From positions 62,001-126,000 of the forward strand of contig NZ_JACDXX010000006.1 of the NCBI RefSeq assembly GCF_020539525.1: a stretch of DNA of 64,000 nt, in the 5' to 3' direction. The notes below the pieces were generated by a model. The model was not told the DNA's origin. It ran no database searches and worked only from the letters and a program-made list of their open reading frames with translations. The position numbers were made by a program, and so were the translations under genes. Shown in pieces: positions 52,406-60,910 of the stretch. Every line of letters starts with the position of its first letter. Position 1 is the stretch's first letter. Source of the DNA: Pseudogemmobacter faecipullorum (lineage in GTDB: Bacteria > Pseudomonadota > Alphaproteobacteria > Rhodobacterales > Rhodobacteraceae).

Positions 52406-53740
52406 ATGCAGGTCACCGAGACCCTGAAAGACGGCCTGAAGCGCGGCTATACCATCACGGTGACCGCTGCCGAGCTGGACGCTCAAGTGCATGAAAAGCT
52501 GCTCGAAGCGCAGCCGGAAGTGGAAATCAAAGGCTTCCGCAAAGGCAAAGTGCCGCTGGCGATCCTGAAAAAGCAGTTCGGCGAGCGCATCCTGGGCGAA
52601 GCCATGCAGAGCGCCGTGGATGAGGCGATGAAATCGCATCTGGAAAGCTCGGGCGATCGTCCGGCTCTGCAGCCGGAAGTGAAGATGCAGGGCGGCGAAA
52701 GCTGGACCCCGGGTCAGGATGTTGTGGTTGAGGTTTCCTACGAAGCCCTGCCGGAAATCGCCGAGCTTGACGCGTCGAAAATCGTGCTGGACCGTCTGAC
52801 CGTCAAGGCAGCCGAGGCTGATGTCGAAGAGGCTCTGAAGAACCTGGCAGAGAATGCCAAGAACTTCGAAGACCGCAAAAAAGGCACCAAAGCCAAAGAC
52901 GGCGATCAGGTTGTGATCGATTTCGAAGGTTTCGTTGATGGCGAAGCTTTCGAGGGCGGCAAAGGCGAGGGCTACCCGCTGGTGCTCGGCTCGAACAGCT
53001 TCATCCCGGGCTTCGAGGCCCAGCTCGTCGGCGCGAAAGCCGGTGACGAGGTTGAGGTGAACGTGAGCTTCCCGGAAGCCTATGGCGCGGCACATCTGGC
53101 TGGCAAAGCGGCTGTGTTCAAATGCACCGTGCATGAAGTCAAAGCGCCGGTGGCGGCTGAGATCAATGACGAGCTGGCCAAGAAATTCGGCGCCGAGGAT
53201 CTGGCTGGCCTGAAGTCGCAGATCGCTGAGCGTCTGGAAGCTGAATATAAAGGCGCTTCGCGCGCTGTGCTGAAGCGCTCGCTGCTCGACCAGCTCGATG
53301 GCCTCGTGTCCTTCGAACTGCCCTCGAAACTGGTTGAGGCGGAAGCCAGCCAGATCGCGCATCAGCTGTGGCACGAAGAAAACCCGGATGTGCATGATCA
53401 CAACCATGGTTCGATCGAAGCCACCGAAGAGCATAACAAACTGGCAGAGCGCCGTGTGCGCCTCGGCCTGCTGCTCGCCGAAGTTGGCCGCAAAGCTGAA
53501 GTCACCGTGACCGATGCCGAGATGACCCAGGCTGTGATCCAGACCGCCCGTCAGTACCCGGGCCAGGAACGCGCTTACTTTGAATTCGTTCAGAAGAACC
53601 CGCAGATCCAGCAGCAGCTGCGCGCGCCGATCTTCGAAGACAAAGTGGTCGATCACATCGTCGGCCTCGGCAAAGTGACCGAGAAAGAAGTGTCGAAAGA
53701 AGAGCTGCAGAAAGCCGTGGAAGCGCTCGACGAGCTCTGA
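52406..53740 (+). CDS. tig: Trigger factor (ribosome-associated chaperone, peptidyl-prolyl isomerase)
   Basis: A 444-residue cytoplasmic chaperone. The N-terminal ribosome-binding domain has the signature [17 protein letters not shown] (about 46-62); the FKBP-type isomerase domain (about 150-245) shows [20 protein letters not shown]; a helical C-terminal arm domain follows. The ATG at 52406, behind GGGAAGGA, starts the conserved MQVTETL. It is followed by an intrinsic terminator. Confidence 0.96.
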   Translation: MQVTETLKDGLKRGYTITVTAAELDAQVHEKLLEAQPEVEIKGFRKGKVPLAILKKQFGERILGEAMQSAVDEAMKSHLESSGDRPALQPEVKMQGGESWTPGQDVVVEVSYEALPEIAELDASKIVLDRLTVKAAEADVEEALKNLAENAKNFEDRKKGTKAKDGDQVVIDFEGFVDGEAFEGGKGEGYPLVLGSNSFIPGFEAQLVGAKAGDEVEVNVSFPEAYGAAHLAGKAAVFKCTVHEVKAPVAAEINDELAKKFGAEDLAGLKSQIAERLEAEYKGASRAVLKRSLLDQLDGLVSFELPSKLVEAEASQIAHQLWHEENPDVHDHNHGSIEATEEHNKLAERRVRLGLLLAEVGRKAEVTVTDAEMTQAVIQTARQYPGQERAYFEFVQKNPQIQQQLRAPIFEDKVVDHIVGLGKVTEKEVSKEELQKAVEALDEL

Positions 53741-53763
53741 TCGTCAGATCAGCTGATAAAAGG

Positions 53764-53794
53764 GCCGCGCGGGGGAAACCCGGCGCGGCTTTTT
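53764..53794 (+). terminator. Intrinsic terminator after tig
   Basis: GCCGCGC (53764-53770) pairs with GCGCGGC (53783-53789), extended inward by GGG/CCC, and is followed by TTTTTC, 24 bases after the stop. Confidence 0.85.
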
Positions 53795-53822
53795 CTTTTG
53801 CCACAGCAGGGGAGAGCGCCGG

Positions 53823-54214
53823 ATGCGCAGACAATATCATTTCCGCCGGATCGGCGGCGATCTCTGTGCCTGGGATATGCACCGGCTGATCCGGCTCTCG
53901 CGCGGAATCGCTCCGGAGGAGCTGGCGCTTGAGGCTTTTGCCGAGCTGGATCAGAACTGGTGGTATGGCGAGACGGCTGAGCCGCCGACACCCCGGGCGC
54001 TGGCGGGCCATATGGCGCTGGTGCAGCAGGCTGATCTGCGCTTTCCGGTGCTGATCGCGGCGGATGGCGGGCTGATTGACGGTATGCATCGCCTGGTCCG
54101 GGCGCTGCTGGAGGGCAGAGCCGGGTGCAGGCCATCCGTCTGCCCGCTTTGCCCGAGCCCGATTATATCAATATTCCGCCCGAGGCGCTGCCCTATCCGG
54201 ATGAGGAGATCTGA
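53823..54214 (+). pseudogene. ParB-like nuclease-fold protein gene, frameshifted
   Basis: The frame from the ATG at 53823 gives 99 natural-looking residues with FPVLIAADGGLIDGMHRLVR, the DGxxxDGxHR-type motif of the ParB/sulfiredoxin superfamily. After AGA at 54117-54119 the frame turns into Arg/Pro-rich nonsense. Moving to the frame that begins CGG at 54122 gives RVQAIRLPALPEPDYINIPP and EALPYPDEEI ending in TGA at 54212-54214. A single missing base in GAGCCGGG near 54120 explains this, so the gene is either decayed or carries a sequencing error. The AT-poor context is prone to such errors. Confidence 0.7.
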
Positions 54215-54295
54215 TCGGGGCGAGAGGGCCTCGGGCCGCGAGCGGGCGGGGCAGTGCAGCGGGCGCGGTGCGGGGGACCGTGCTGCAGGGGGGCG

Positions 54296-54329
54296 CATAA
54301 AAAAAACCGCGCCCCGGAGGGCGCGGTTT
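54296..54329. terminator. Intrinsic terminator after rplI (likely bidirectional)
   Basis: AAACCGCGCCC (54304-54314) pairs with GGGCGCGGTTT (54319-54329) across CGGA. On the minus strand a run of eight T follows. It lies 25 bases after the rplI stop and also bounds the frameshifted ParB-like gene. Confidence 0.88.
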
Positions 54330-54353
54330 CCAGACATTCCCTTTGGGGGAAGA

Positions 54354-54923
54354 TCACTCGTCCGAAGCAGCAGCGCCGACTTCGTCGAAGAGTTCAGCGA
54401 TCTCGAACTCAGCCTGGGCTTCTGCCTCGGCTGCGAGTTCCTGGATCGACTTACCGGCAGCCTGCAGCTCGGCTTCTTCAGCCGAACGGGCCACGTTCAC
54501 CGAAACCACGGTGATCACTTCCGGGTGCAGCACGACGTTGACCGGGTGGATACCCAGATCTTTGATCGGCTTGTCCTGGGTGATCTGGTCGCGGCCAACG
54601 GTGAAGCCGGCAGCGGTTGCTGCTTCGGCGACGTCGCGGCCGGTGACCGAACCGTAGAGCGCGCCCGATTCGGAAGCCGAACGGATCACGACGAAGACCT
54701 GACCGTTCAGCTTTTCAGCAACGGCTTCAGCCTCTTTTTTGGTTTCAAGGTTCACGGCTTCAAGCTGAGCTTTACGCGCCTCGAACGACTTGATGTTGGC
54801 TTCCGAAGCGCGGAGCGCTTTGCCCTGGGGCAGCAGGAAGTTGCGGGCATAGCCCGGCTTGACGTTGACGACTTCGCCCATCTGGCCGAGCTTCGCCACG
54901 CGCTGGAGCAGGATCACTTGCAT
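54354..54923 (-). CDS. rplI: 50S ribosomal protein L9
   Basis: At 189 residues the protein is longer than E. coli L9 (149) because of an acidic C-terminal extension (about 150-189, ending [10 protein letters not shown]), as seen in Alphaproteobacteria. The N-terminal 23S-binding domain has the L9 signature [20 protein letters not shown] (about 13-32). Start ATG at 54923. It is the third gene of rpsF-rpsR-rplI, 13 bases behind rpsR. Confidence 0.96.
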   Translation of the reverse strand: MQVILLQRVAKLGQMGEVVNVKPGYARNFLLPQGKALRASEANIKSFEARKAQLEAVNLETKKEAEAVAEKLNGQVFVVIRSASESGALYGSVTGRDVAEAATAAGFTVGRDQITQDKPIKDLGIHPVNVVLHPEVITVVSVNVARSAEEAELQAAGKSIQELAAEAEAQAEFEIAELFDEVGAAASDE

Positions 54924-54936
54924 GTTAAGTAACTCC

Positions 54937-55164
54937 TCACTTCACAGCGTAGGGGAGCAGAGCGAGGAAGCGGGCGCGCTTGATCGCACGGGCCAGTTCA
55001 CGCTGCTTCTTCGCCGAGACGGCAGTGATGCGCGACGGAACGATCTTGCCGCGCTCAGAGATATAGCGCTGCAGCAGACGGGTGTCTTTATAGTCGATCG
55101 CCGGTGCATTGTCGCCCGAGAAGGGGCAAACCTTGCGGCGGCGGAAAAATGGTTTATTCGCCAT
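54937..55164 (-). CDS. rpsR: 30S ribosomal protein S18
   Basis: The 75-residue protein with [20 protein letters not shown] (about 13-32), [20 protein letters not shown] and [20 protein letters not shown] is a canonical S18. It binds S6 on the small subunit platform. Start ATG at 55164; rpsF ends 28 bases upstream. Confidence 0.97.
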   Translation of the reverse strand: MANKPFFRRRKVCPFSGDNAPAIDYKDTRLLQRYISERGKIVPSRITAVSAKKQRELARAIKRARFLALLPYAVK

Positions 55165-55192
55165 GGTTTATGGACCTTTCTTCAGGCGTTGA

Positions 55193-55585
55193 TCAACGAC
55201 GCTCGCGACGCTCATAGCCACCACGGTCGCCGCCTTCGCGGTCCCCACGGCCTTCGCGCTCGTCACGCTTCTGCATCTGAACCGACGGACCCTCAGCGTG
55301 CTTCTCAACCTTGATGGTGAGAACGCGCATCACGTCGTCATGAAGACGCATCAGGCGTTCCATTTCCTGCACTGCAGCCGCCGGAGCATCCGACTTCAGC
55401 AGAGCGAAATGGCCCTTGCGGTTTTTGTTGATCTTATAGGCCATCGTTTTGACGCCCCAGTACTCGTGCTCAACGACTTTACCGCCGTTGTCCGCGAGGA
55501 CGGTGGAGAAATGCTCGATAAGACCTTCGGCCTGCGCGTTGGAAAGATCCTGGCGCGAGATGAAGACATGCTCGTAAAGCGGCAT
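55193..55585 (-). CDS. rpsF: 30S ribosomal protein S6
   Basis: A 130-residue S6 with YEHVFISRQDLSNAQAEGLI near the N-terminus, VEHEYWGVKTMAYKINKNRK and HFALLKSDAPAAAVQEMERL in the ferredoxin-like domain, and a charged Arg/Gly/Glu tail. It is the first gene of the rpsF-rpsR-rplI operon. The ATG at 55585 follows AAGGAAG. A hairpin 34 bases upstream may be a leader. Confidence 0.96.
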   Translation of the reverse strand: MPLYEHVFISRQDLSNAQAEGLIEHFSTVLADNGGKVVEHEYWGVKTMAYKINKNRKGHFALLKSDAPAAAVQEMERLMRLHDDVMRVLTIKVEKHAEGPSVQMQKRDEREGRGDREGGDRGGYERRERR

Positions 55586-55619
55586 GAGACTTCCTTGCTG
55601 TCAGAGGCGGCTTCAAAGA

Positions 55620-55646
55620 ACGGGCCTGATCCTTTTCCGGGCCCGT
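55620..55646 (-). promoter_or_regulatory. Hairpin in the rpsF leader
   Basis: On the minus strand ACGGGCC pairs with GGCCCGT across a 13-base loop that includes CGGAAAAGG. S6-S18 autoregulatory leaders of other bacteria contain a hairpin in this position; here the match is structural only and the identity is uncertain. Confidence 0.3.
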
Positions 55647-55994
55647 CCACGAGAGGCGATGCCGGTTCATGGTAATCGGAAAGGATGCGGCCTTATACAG
55701 GGAAACGGCGGTGATGCAAGGCAAGGCCGGGGCCGCAGCGCGCTTAATTTACTGCCGCAAAAGCGCCATTCCGGCGCGGCGCACCGGGTGGATCCCGGGG
55801 GTCAAAGGCTTCGGGACAAAGACGGCGGAGCAAAGACGGCGGGGCGAGGCCGGGAACCGGCGGAACTATGCCATTTCCGGAACCATAACGACAAGATGAG
55901 TGTTCATTCCTGCAGGGTATGTGTTCGGTCATGTCGGGTTGTGCCCGGCTGTGTTCCCAGGCAGCATTGCCCCATCTTAGTACAGGAGACTGGT
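55647..55994. other. Divergent intergenic region rpsF / YceI gene
   Basis: No gene is supported. The region must hold the rpsF operon promoter and the YceI promoter. A 12-base direct repeat CAAAGACGGCGG occurs at 55817-55828 and 55831-55842. Near the YceI gene there is a TGTGTTC-type repetition (55920-55965) of unclear meaning. Confidence 0.35.
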
Positions 55995-56573
55995 ATGAAC
56001 CGTCCGCTTTCGCTTGTTACCGCAGCTTTCGCGCTGCTGGCTGCTCCGGCTTTTGCCGAGCCCGTGACCTATAAATTTGACGCTGGCCACAGCGAGGCTC
56101 AGTTCAGCTATAACCACCTTGGCTTCTCGACCAACCACGGCATTTTCTCGGAAATGGACGGCACCATCGTGTTCGACGCCGAAAATCCGGCGGCCTCCTC
56201 GGTTGAGGTGAGCTTCCCGGTATCGTCGCTGCTGACCGGCGCCAAGGGCCGCACCGAGCATTTCCTGACCGCCGATTTCTTCAATGCCGCGACCAATCCG
56301 ACCGTCACCTTCAAATCGACCGCGATTGAGGTGACCGGCGAGAAGACCGCGAAAATCACCGGCGATCTGACGCTGAACGGCGTGACCAAATCGGTTGTGC
56401 TCGACACCACGCTGAACCAGGCGGGTGAGCATCCGATGGAAAAGAAAGAATGGCTGGGCCTGAGCGCCACCACCACCCTGGTGCGCACCGAGTTCAACCT
56501 CGGCCAGTTCGCGCCCTTCGTCTCGGATGAGGTTGCGGTGGTGCTCAATGTTGAGGCTGGCAAAGCCGACTGA
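55995..56573 (+). CDS. YceI-family periplasmic protein
   Basis: The 192-residue product starts at the ATG behind AGGAG with a signal peptide (cleavage after AFA, about residue 21), then a YceI lipocalin-like beta-barrel: YKFDAGHSEAQFSYNHLGFS (about 25-44), HFLTADFFNAATNPTVTFKS and LTLNGVTKSVVLDTTLN. The family binds isoprenoids or similar lipids in the periplasm. A second YceI domain is encoded in the facing gene at 57006-58265. Confidence 0.92.
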   Translation: MNRPLSLVTAAFALLAAPAFAEPVTYKFDAGHSEAQFSYNHLGFSTNHGIFSEMDGTIVFDAENPAASSVEVSFPVSSLLTGAKGRTEHFLTADFFNAATNPTVTFKSTAIEVTGEKTAKITGDLTLNGVTKSVVLDTTLNQAGEHPMEKKEWLGLSATTTLVRTEFNLGQFAPFVSDEVAVVLNVEAGKAD

Positions 56574-56602
56574 TCGCTGAGAGGTCAGTTTTACCCATTC
56601 TG

Positions 56603-56634
56603 AAGGCCGCCGGAGCGATCCGGCGGCCTTTTTG
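56603..56634 (+). terminator. Intrinsic terminator after the YceI gene
   Basis: AAGGCCGCCGGA (56603-56614) pairs with TCCGGCGGCCTT (56619-56630) around a GCGA loop, followed by TTTG. It begins 29 bases after the stop. Confidence 0.85.
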
Positions 56635-57005
56635 CTGTCCGCTGCGCGGGGGGCTTTGGGGGGCTGCATAGGGTCAGATCCAGGCTGGCCCGGCAGGGCC
56701 TGCGACGGCGCTATTGCCCGGTTCCTCAGCACGCCGGATCCTCAGCAGGGCTGGGGCTGGCTGCAGGGCGCGCAGCTGCGGTGCAGGGGCGGGGCCCTGT
56801 CATGGCCGGTCAGCCCTGCCTTGGCAGAAGTTTACAGGCCTGTTCCGGCGCAGAGGGTGGAGCAGGACCCTCTCTCACTGAACAGGCTCAGCTTAGCCCC
56901 GGGGCGAAAGCTGAAGCCGGGGCAAAAAGAAACGCGCGCCCCCGGGGGGAGAGGCGCGCGCGTGGCTCTGCGGGCAGAGCAGAAACAGGGCCGGGGCCGG
57001 GCGGC
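56635..57005. other. Convergent intergenic region between the two YceI-domain genes, with a minus-strand terminator
   Basis: No gene is supported. On the minus strand CGCGCGCC (56953-56960) and GGCGCGCG (56933-56940) flank a C/G-rich loop and are followed by TTTCTTTTT (56924-56932), a terminator for the cytochrome b561 gene. The rest is Gly/Pro-codon-like GC-rich sequence without natural protein. Confidence 0.6.
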
Positions 57006-58265
57006 TTAGTCTTTGCGCTTCGCCGTCAGCCCGGTGGTGACGATGACGCTGAAGCCGACGCTGGCCTCATCCTGATAGCTTTCCCCCATGCCGAAATCGC
57101 GGCGGTCGAGCACAGCCTCGCCCTTCATCACCGCGGTATCGCCGCTGATTTCTAGGGTGAAGGGCAGCGAGACCGGCTTTTCCGTGCCGCGCAGCTGCAG
57201 CACACCTTCGGCAATATAGCCCTCGTCCGCAGCTTTGATCGGGGCGGTGAAAATGGCCACGGGGAAGCTGGCGGTATTGAAGAAATCCGCGCCTTTGGCC
57301 TGATCACTGACCGAGCCGAGCACCAGGGTTGCGGTATTGATCTCTACCGTCACCCGCCCATATTCGCCCGAAGCATCGGCGGTTTCATTGAACAGGATCT
57401 CGGCACTCCAGTCCGGGAAGCTGCCCTGAACCGCGGCGCCCATCTGCTGGACGGTAAAGCCGAGCGTGCCGCTCTCTACCTGCCAGTTCGCCGCGCTCTC
57501 GCTTGCGGCGCTGCCGGTCGTGGCGGCGGGGGGCGCAGGCTGAGCCTCAGCGCCAGCCTCAGATCCGGCCTCAGCCAGGGCGGAAGGGGCGGCTTCGGGC
57601 TGCTGCGCCAACTGCCAGGCATAGCCGATCACCAGCAGATAGACGGCAAGGGCTGCCAGCTTCGCAAGCTGGCTGCTGTGGCCGGGGGCAGGGGTGCCGG
57701 CTTTCACGCCCGAGACCATCCGCGCCAGCGTCGCATCGCGGTCGATGAGCGCATGTTTCAGCGCCCCCGCGATATGCAGAAACAGCGCGGCTGCCAGCAC
57801 CCAGATCGCGGTGACATGCACCCCGGCAGCGACAGCCTCAACCAGCGGCGATTTCGGCACCAGCGGCAGGTCATCGCCAAAGGGCCACAGGATCGGGGCA
57901 AAGCCCGAAGTGGCGGCATGGCCGATCCAGCCCGACAGCGGCACGATGATCAGCGCCAGGTAGAGCGCATAATGCACGGCTTCGGCGGCAAAGGTCTCAA
58001 GCCGGCGCTCAGGGTGCAGCGGCGCGGGATGTTTCTGGCTCAGCGCCCAGAGAATACGGGCGAGGGCGACAAAGAACGTGGCAATGCCGAGGGTCTTATG
58101 GATCGAGAACATCTGCGCCTTGAAGGCCAGTTCCTCAGAATTCGCATAGGGCAGATTTTCGGCATAGAGGCCGAGCGGAAAGACGGTCAGAATCAGCAGC
58201 GCCGTCAGCCAGTGAAAGGCGCGGGCAAGGCTGCCATAGCTGGCTTCAGTGTTTACAGCTTGCAT
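57006..58265 (-). CDS. Cytochrome b561 - YceI fusion protein
   Basis: A 419-residue fusion. Residues about 8-185 form a four-helix cytochrome b561 with haem-ligand His residues in ARAFHWLTALL, MFSIHKTLGI and ALFLHIAGALKH; a fifth membrane segment (about 205-222) and an Ala/Pro/Glu linker lead to a YceI domain (about 258-419) with ESGTLGFTVQQMGAAVQGSF, FFNTASFPVAIFTAPI and VLDRRDFGMGESYQDEASVG. Membrane electron transfer coupled to a lipid-binding domain is the plausible role, for example with a quinone-like ligand. It converges on a stand-alone YceI gene and is divergent from fabD. Confidence 0.9.
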   Translation of the reverse strand: MQAVNTEASYGSLARAFHWLTALLILTVFPLGLYAENLPYANSEELAFKAQMFSIHKTLGIATFFVALARILWALSQKHPAPLHPERRLETFAAEAVHYALYLALIIVPLSGWIGHAATSGFAPILWPFGDDLPLVPKSPLVEAVAAGVHVTAIWVLAAALFLHIAGALKHALIDRDATLARMVSGVKAGTPAPGHSSQLAKLAALAVYLLVIGYAWQLAQQPEAAPSALAEAGSEAGAEAQPAPPAATTGSAASESAANWQVESGTLGFTVQQMGAAVQGSFPDWSAEILFNETADASGEYGRVTVEINTATLVLGSVSDQAKGADFFNTASFPVAIFTAPIKAADEGYIAEGVLQLRGTEKPVSLPFTLEISGDTAVMKGEAVLDRRDFGMGESYQDEASVGFSVIVTTGLTAKRKD

Positions 58266-58412
58266 GAAATACTCCGGAACTGGTTGTGACAGACACGATA
58301 GCAGGCTTACCGCGCCGCGTAATCAGCGCGCGAGAGCACAGTCTCTGTGCAGGTAACATTGCGGTAAAGCCCGCCGCAGGCTATGGCGGAACCCGGATAA
58401 AGGAGAAAAACC

Positions 58413-59345
58413 ATGGCACGCGCATTCGTATTTCCTGGCCAGGGCGCACAGGCGATCGGCATGGGCCGCGACCTGGCAGAGGCCTGGCCGGTTGCCAGAG
58501 CGGTCTTCGATGAGGTCGATGAGGCGCTTGGGGAAAAGCTGTCCTCGCTGATCTGGGAAGGCGATATTGCCGAGCTGACGCTGACGCAGAATGCCCAGCC
58601 GGCCCTGATGGCGACCTCGATCGCTGCGGCACGGGTGCTGGAGGCCGAGGGCTTCCCGCTGCTGGGCACCGCTGATTTCGTTGCCGGGCACAGCCTTGGC
58701 GAATATTCGGCGCTCTGCGCGGCGGGCAGCCTCAGCCTGTCAGATACCGCGCGGCTGCTGCGTCTGCGTGGCCAGGCCATGCAGGAAGCGGTGCCGGTTG
58801 GCGTCGGCGCCATGGCGGCGCTGCTGGGGCTTGATTTCGAGACTGCCACCGCTGTGGCGGCCGAGGCAGCCCAGGGCGAGGTCTGTCAGGCCGCAAATGA
58901 CAATGATCCGGGCCAGGTGGTGGTTTCGGGCCATAAAGCCGCGGTCGAGCGCGCGGTTGAGATCGCCAAGGCAAAGGGCGCGAAACGCGCGCTGATGCTG
59001 CCGGTCAGCGCGCCCTTCCATTGCGTGCTGATGCAGCCTGCTGCGGCACGGATGGCCGAGGCGCTGGCGGCGGTGGTGATCTCGGATCCGGTGGTGCCGG
59101 TGGTGGTCAATGTCCGTGCCGAAGCGGTGACCGAATCCCGGCTGATCGCCGATCTGCTGGTGGCCCAGGTCACCGGCTCGGTGCGCTGGCGGGAATCGGT
59201 GCAGTGGATGGAGCGGGCCGGGGTCAGCGAATACTGGGAGATCGGCTCGGGTAAGGCTTTGTCGGGCATGATCCGGCGGATCCAGAAAGAGGCTTTGTGC
59301 AAAGCCGTCGGTACGCCGGCGGATGTGGCGGCGCTGAAGGGCTGA
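58413..59345 (+). CDS. fabD: Malonyl-CoA:ACP transacylase
   Basis: The 310-residue enzyme loads malonate onto acyl carrier protein. FPGQGAQAIGMG (about 6-17), the active-site Ser in AGHSLGEYSAL (about 90-100) and the His in APFHCVLMQPAA (about 200-211) are all in place. The ATG follows AAAGGAG. It opens the fabD-fabG-acpP-fabF cluster. An 8-bp tandem repeat overlaps the stop codon. Confidence 0.96.
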   Translation: MARAFVFPGQGAQAIGMGRDLAEAWPVARAVFDEVDEALGEKLSSLIWEGDIAELTLTQNAQPALMATSIAAARVLEAEGFPLLGTADFVAGHSLGEYSALCAAGSLSLSDTARLLRLRGQAMQEAVPVGVGAMAALLGLDFETATAVAAEAAQGEVCQAANDNDPGQVVVSGHKAAVERAVEIAKAKGAKRALMLPVSAPFHCVLMQPAAARMAEALAAVVISDPVVPVVVNVRAEAVTESRLIADLLVAQVTGSVRWRESVQWMERAGVSEYWEIGSGKALSGMIRRIQKEALCKAVGTPADVAALKG

Positions 59346-59370
59346 ATCGCTGAAGGGCTGAAGGGCTGAG
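59333..59370. repeat. 8-bp tandem repeat overlapping the fabD stop codon
   Basis: Units GCTGAAGG (59333), GCTGAATC (59341), GCTGAAGG (59349), GCTGAAGG (59357) and a partial GCTGAG (59365) follow without spacers; the fabD TGA (59343-59345) is inside the second unit. Because eight is not a multiple of three, TGA recurs in all three frames. Slippage here would leave fabD intact or alter only its last residues. Confidence 0.78.
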
Positions 59371-59485
59371 ATGCCGGGGCGGCAGCCGCAGCTGCGCCCA
59401 GGGGCGCGCGCTCAGCCCGCCACGCGGCCCGGCGCAATCTTAAGAAGGGGAAGGCAGCTTCCGCTTCCGAATATGGAGTATTGAT

Positions 59486-60223
59486 ATGTTTGACCTGACG
59501 GGAAAGACGGCACTGGTCACCGGCGCCTCGGGCGGGCTGGGGGCAGAAATTGCCCGGGCTTTGCATAAAGCGGGCGCAGTGGTCGGGCTTTCGGGCACCC
59601 GCACCGCGCCGCTGGAAGAGCTGGCGGCTGAGCTGGGCGAGCGGGCCCATGTGCTGCCCTGCAACCTTTCCGAGCCGGAAGAGGTGGAGGGGCTGATCAA
59701 ACGCGCGACCGAGGCCATGGGCTCGGTTTCGATCCTGGTGAATAATGCCGGTATCACCCGTGACGGCCTTGTCATGCGGATGTCGGATGAGGACTGGGCC
59801 AGCGTCATTGACGTTAACCTGACCGCCTCGTTCCGCCTCTGCCGCGCCGCGGTGCGGGGCATGATGAAGGCCCGCGCGGGCCGGATTATCAATATTGCTT
59901 CAGTGGTTGGCCATACCGGCAATCCGGGCCAGGTGAATTATGCTGCCTCGAAGGCCGGGCTGGTCGGCCTGTCGAAATCGCTGGCCGCGGAAGTGGCAAG
60001 CCGGGGAATCACCGTCAACTGCGTCTCGCCGGGCTTTATTGAGACCGCGATGACCGACAAGCTGAACGAGGCCCAGAAAGAGGGCCTGCTGAAAGTGGTG
60101 CCGATGGGGCGGATGGGGCTGCCGGGCGATATCGCGGCTGCGGTGCTCTATCTGGCGTCAGATGAGGCCGGTTACGTGACCGGAGCCACCTTGCATGTGA
60201 ACGGTGGAATGGCCATGCTCTGA
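59486..60223 (+). CDS. fabG: 3-oxoacyl-ACP reductase
   Basis: A 245-residue short-chain dehydrogenase: cofactor motif [15 protein letters not shown] (about 12-26), [14 protein letters not shown] (about 86-99), catalytic Ser in INIASVVG and Tyr/Lys in [10 protein letters not shown] (about 148-157). It reduces 3-oxoacyl-ACP with NADPH. The ATG follows GGAG. It lies 140 bases after fabD. Confidence 0.95.
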   Translation: MFDLTGKTALVTGASGGLGAEIARALHKAGAVVGLSGTRTAPLEELAAELGERAHVLPCNLSEPEEVEGLIKRATEAMGSVSILVNNAGITRDGLVMRMSDEDWASVIDVNLTASFRLCRAAVRGMMKARAGRIINIASVVGHTGNPGQVNYAASKAGLVGLSKSLAAEVASRGITVNCVSPGFIETAMTDKLNEAQKEGLLKVVPMGRMGLPGDIAAAVLYLASDEAGYVTGATLHVNGGMAML

Positions 60224-60438
60224 GCGCTGCGGCACCTGGCCGCGCCCGGATCCGGGCCAGCCCAGGCGCAACAGCCCGCCTGCGAGGGCGGAAAGCATTT
60301 GCCACAGGGCGCGGCTGTGTTATAGCCCCCGCCAGAATCCCGGGGGCATGCCCCGGTGCTGCCGCTGCGGGGATCAACCCCGCAGAGGATAACCAGGCCG
60401 GGGGCATAAGACCCCGCGAACGGAGTAGAGGACGTAAC

Positions 60439-60672
60439 ATGAGCGACATCGCAGATCGCGTGAAGAAGATCGTTGTCGAACATCTCGGCGTTGAAGAGGA
60501 CAAGGTCACTGAGACCGCCTCGTTCATCGACGATCTCGGCGCTGACTCGCTCGACACGGTCGAGCTGGTGATGGCTTTCGAGGAAGAGTTCGGCATTGAG
60601 ATCCCGGATGACGCCGCTGAAACCATCCAGACCTTCGGCGACGCGGTTGCTTTCATCTCGAAAGCCGCCTGA
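60439..60672 (+). CDS. acpP: Acyl carrier protein
   Basis: A 77-residue acidic protein with the phosphopantetheine Ser in [11 protein letters not shown] (about 35-45), [20 protein letters not shown] at the front and [20 protein letters not shown] after it. Start ATG at 60439 (GGACGTAAC upstream). The 215 bases between fabG and acpP are without a gene and should carry a strong separate promoter; an intrinsic terminator follows acpP. Confidence 0.97.
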   Translation: MSDIADRVKKIVVEHLGVEEDKVTETASFIDDLGADSLDTVELVMAFEEEFGIEIPDDAAETIQTFGDAVAFISKAA

Positions 60673-60698
60673 GCTTCGTCCTTACGACGATAGCAGAT

Positions 60699-60731
60699 AA
60701 AGGCTCTCCCGCTTGCGGGAGAGCCTTTTTC
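60699..60731 (+). terminator. Intrinsic terminator after acpP
   Basis: AAAGGCTCTCCCG (60699-60711) pairs with CGGGAGAGCCTTT (60716-60728), loop CTTG, followed by further T. It separates acpP from fabF, which then depends on its own promoter or readthrough. Confidence 0.92.
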
Positions 60732-60910
60732 TTTGCCCGCAGCCGGGCGGGGCGCAGGGCGCGGGCCTGGGCCGGGGCGCCCCCGGCGGCCTGAAAAGCA
60801 CCGCTTTGCCGGGCGATCTGGTGCCCGTCGCGCGGTGGCTCAGTTGCGGCGATTGCGGGGCGCGTGTATCAGGCCTTAAGAAGAAGAGCCTTTCTTGCAA
60901 GGAGTGCAGC

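Noticed and set aside
54215-54932. Extension of the ParB-like frame to 54932 on the plus strand
   Set aside because: After the frameshift point the frame runs antisense through rplI and loses natural composition.
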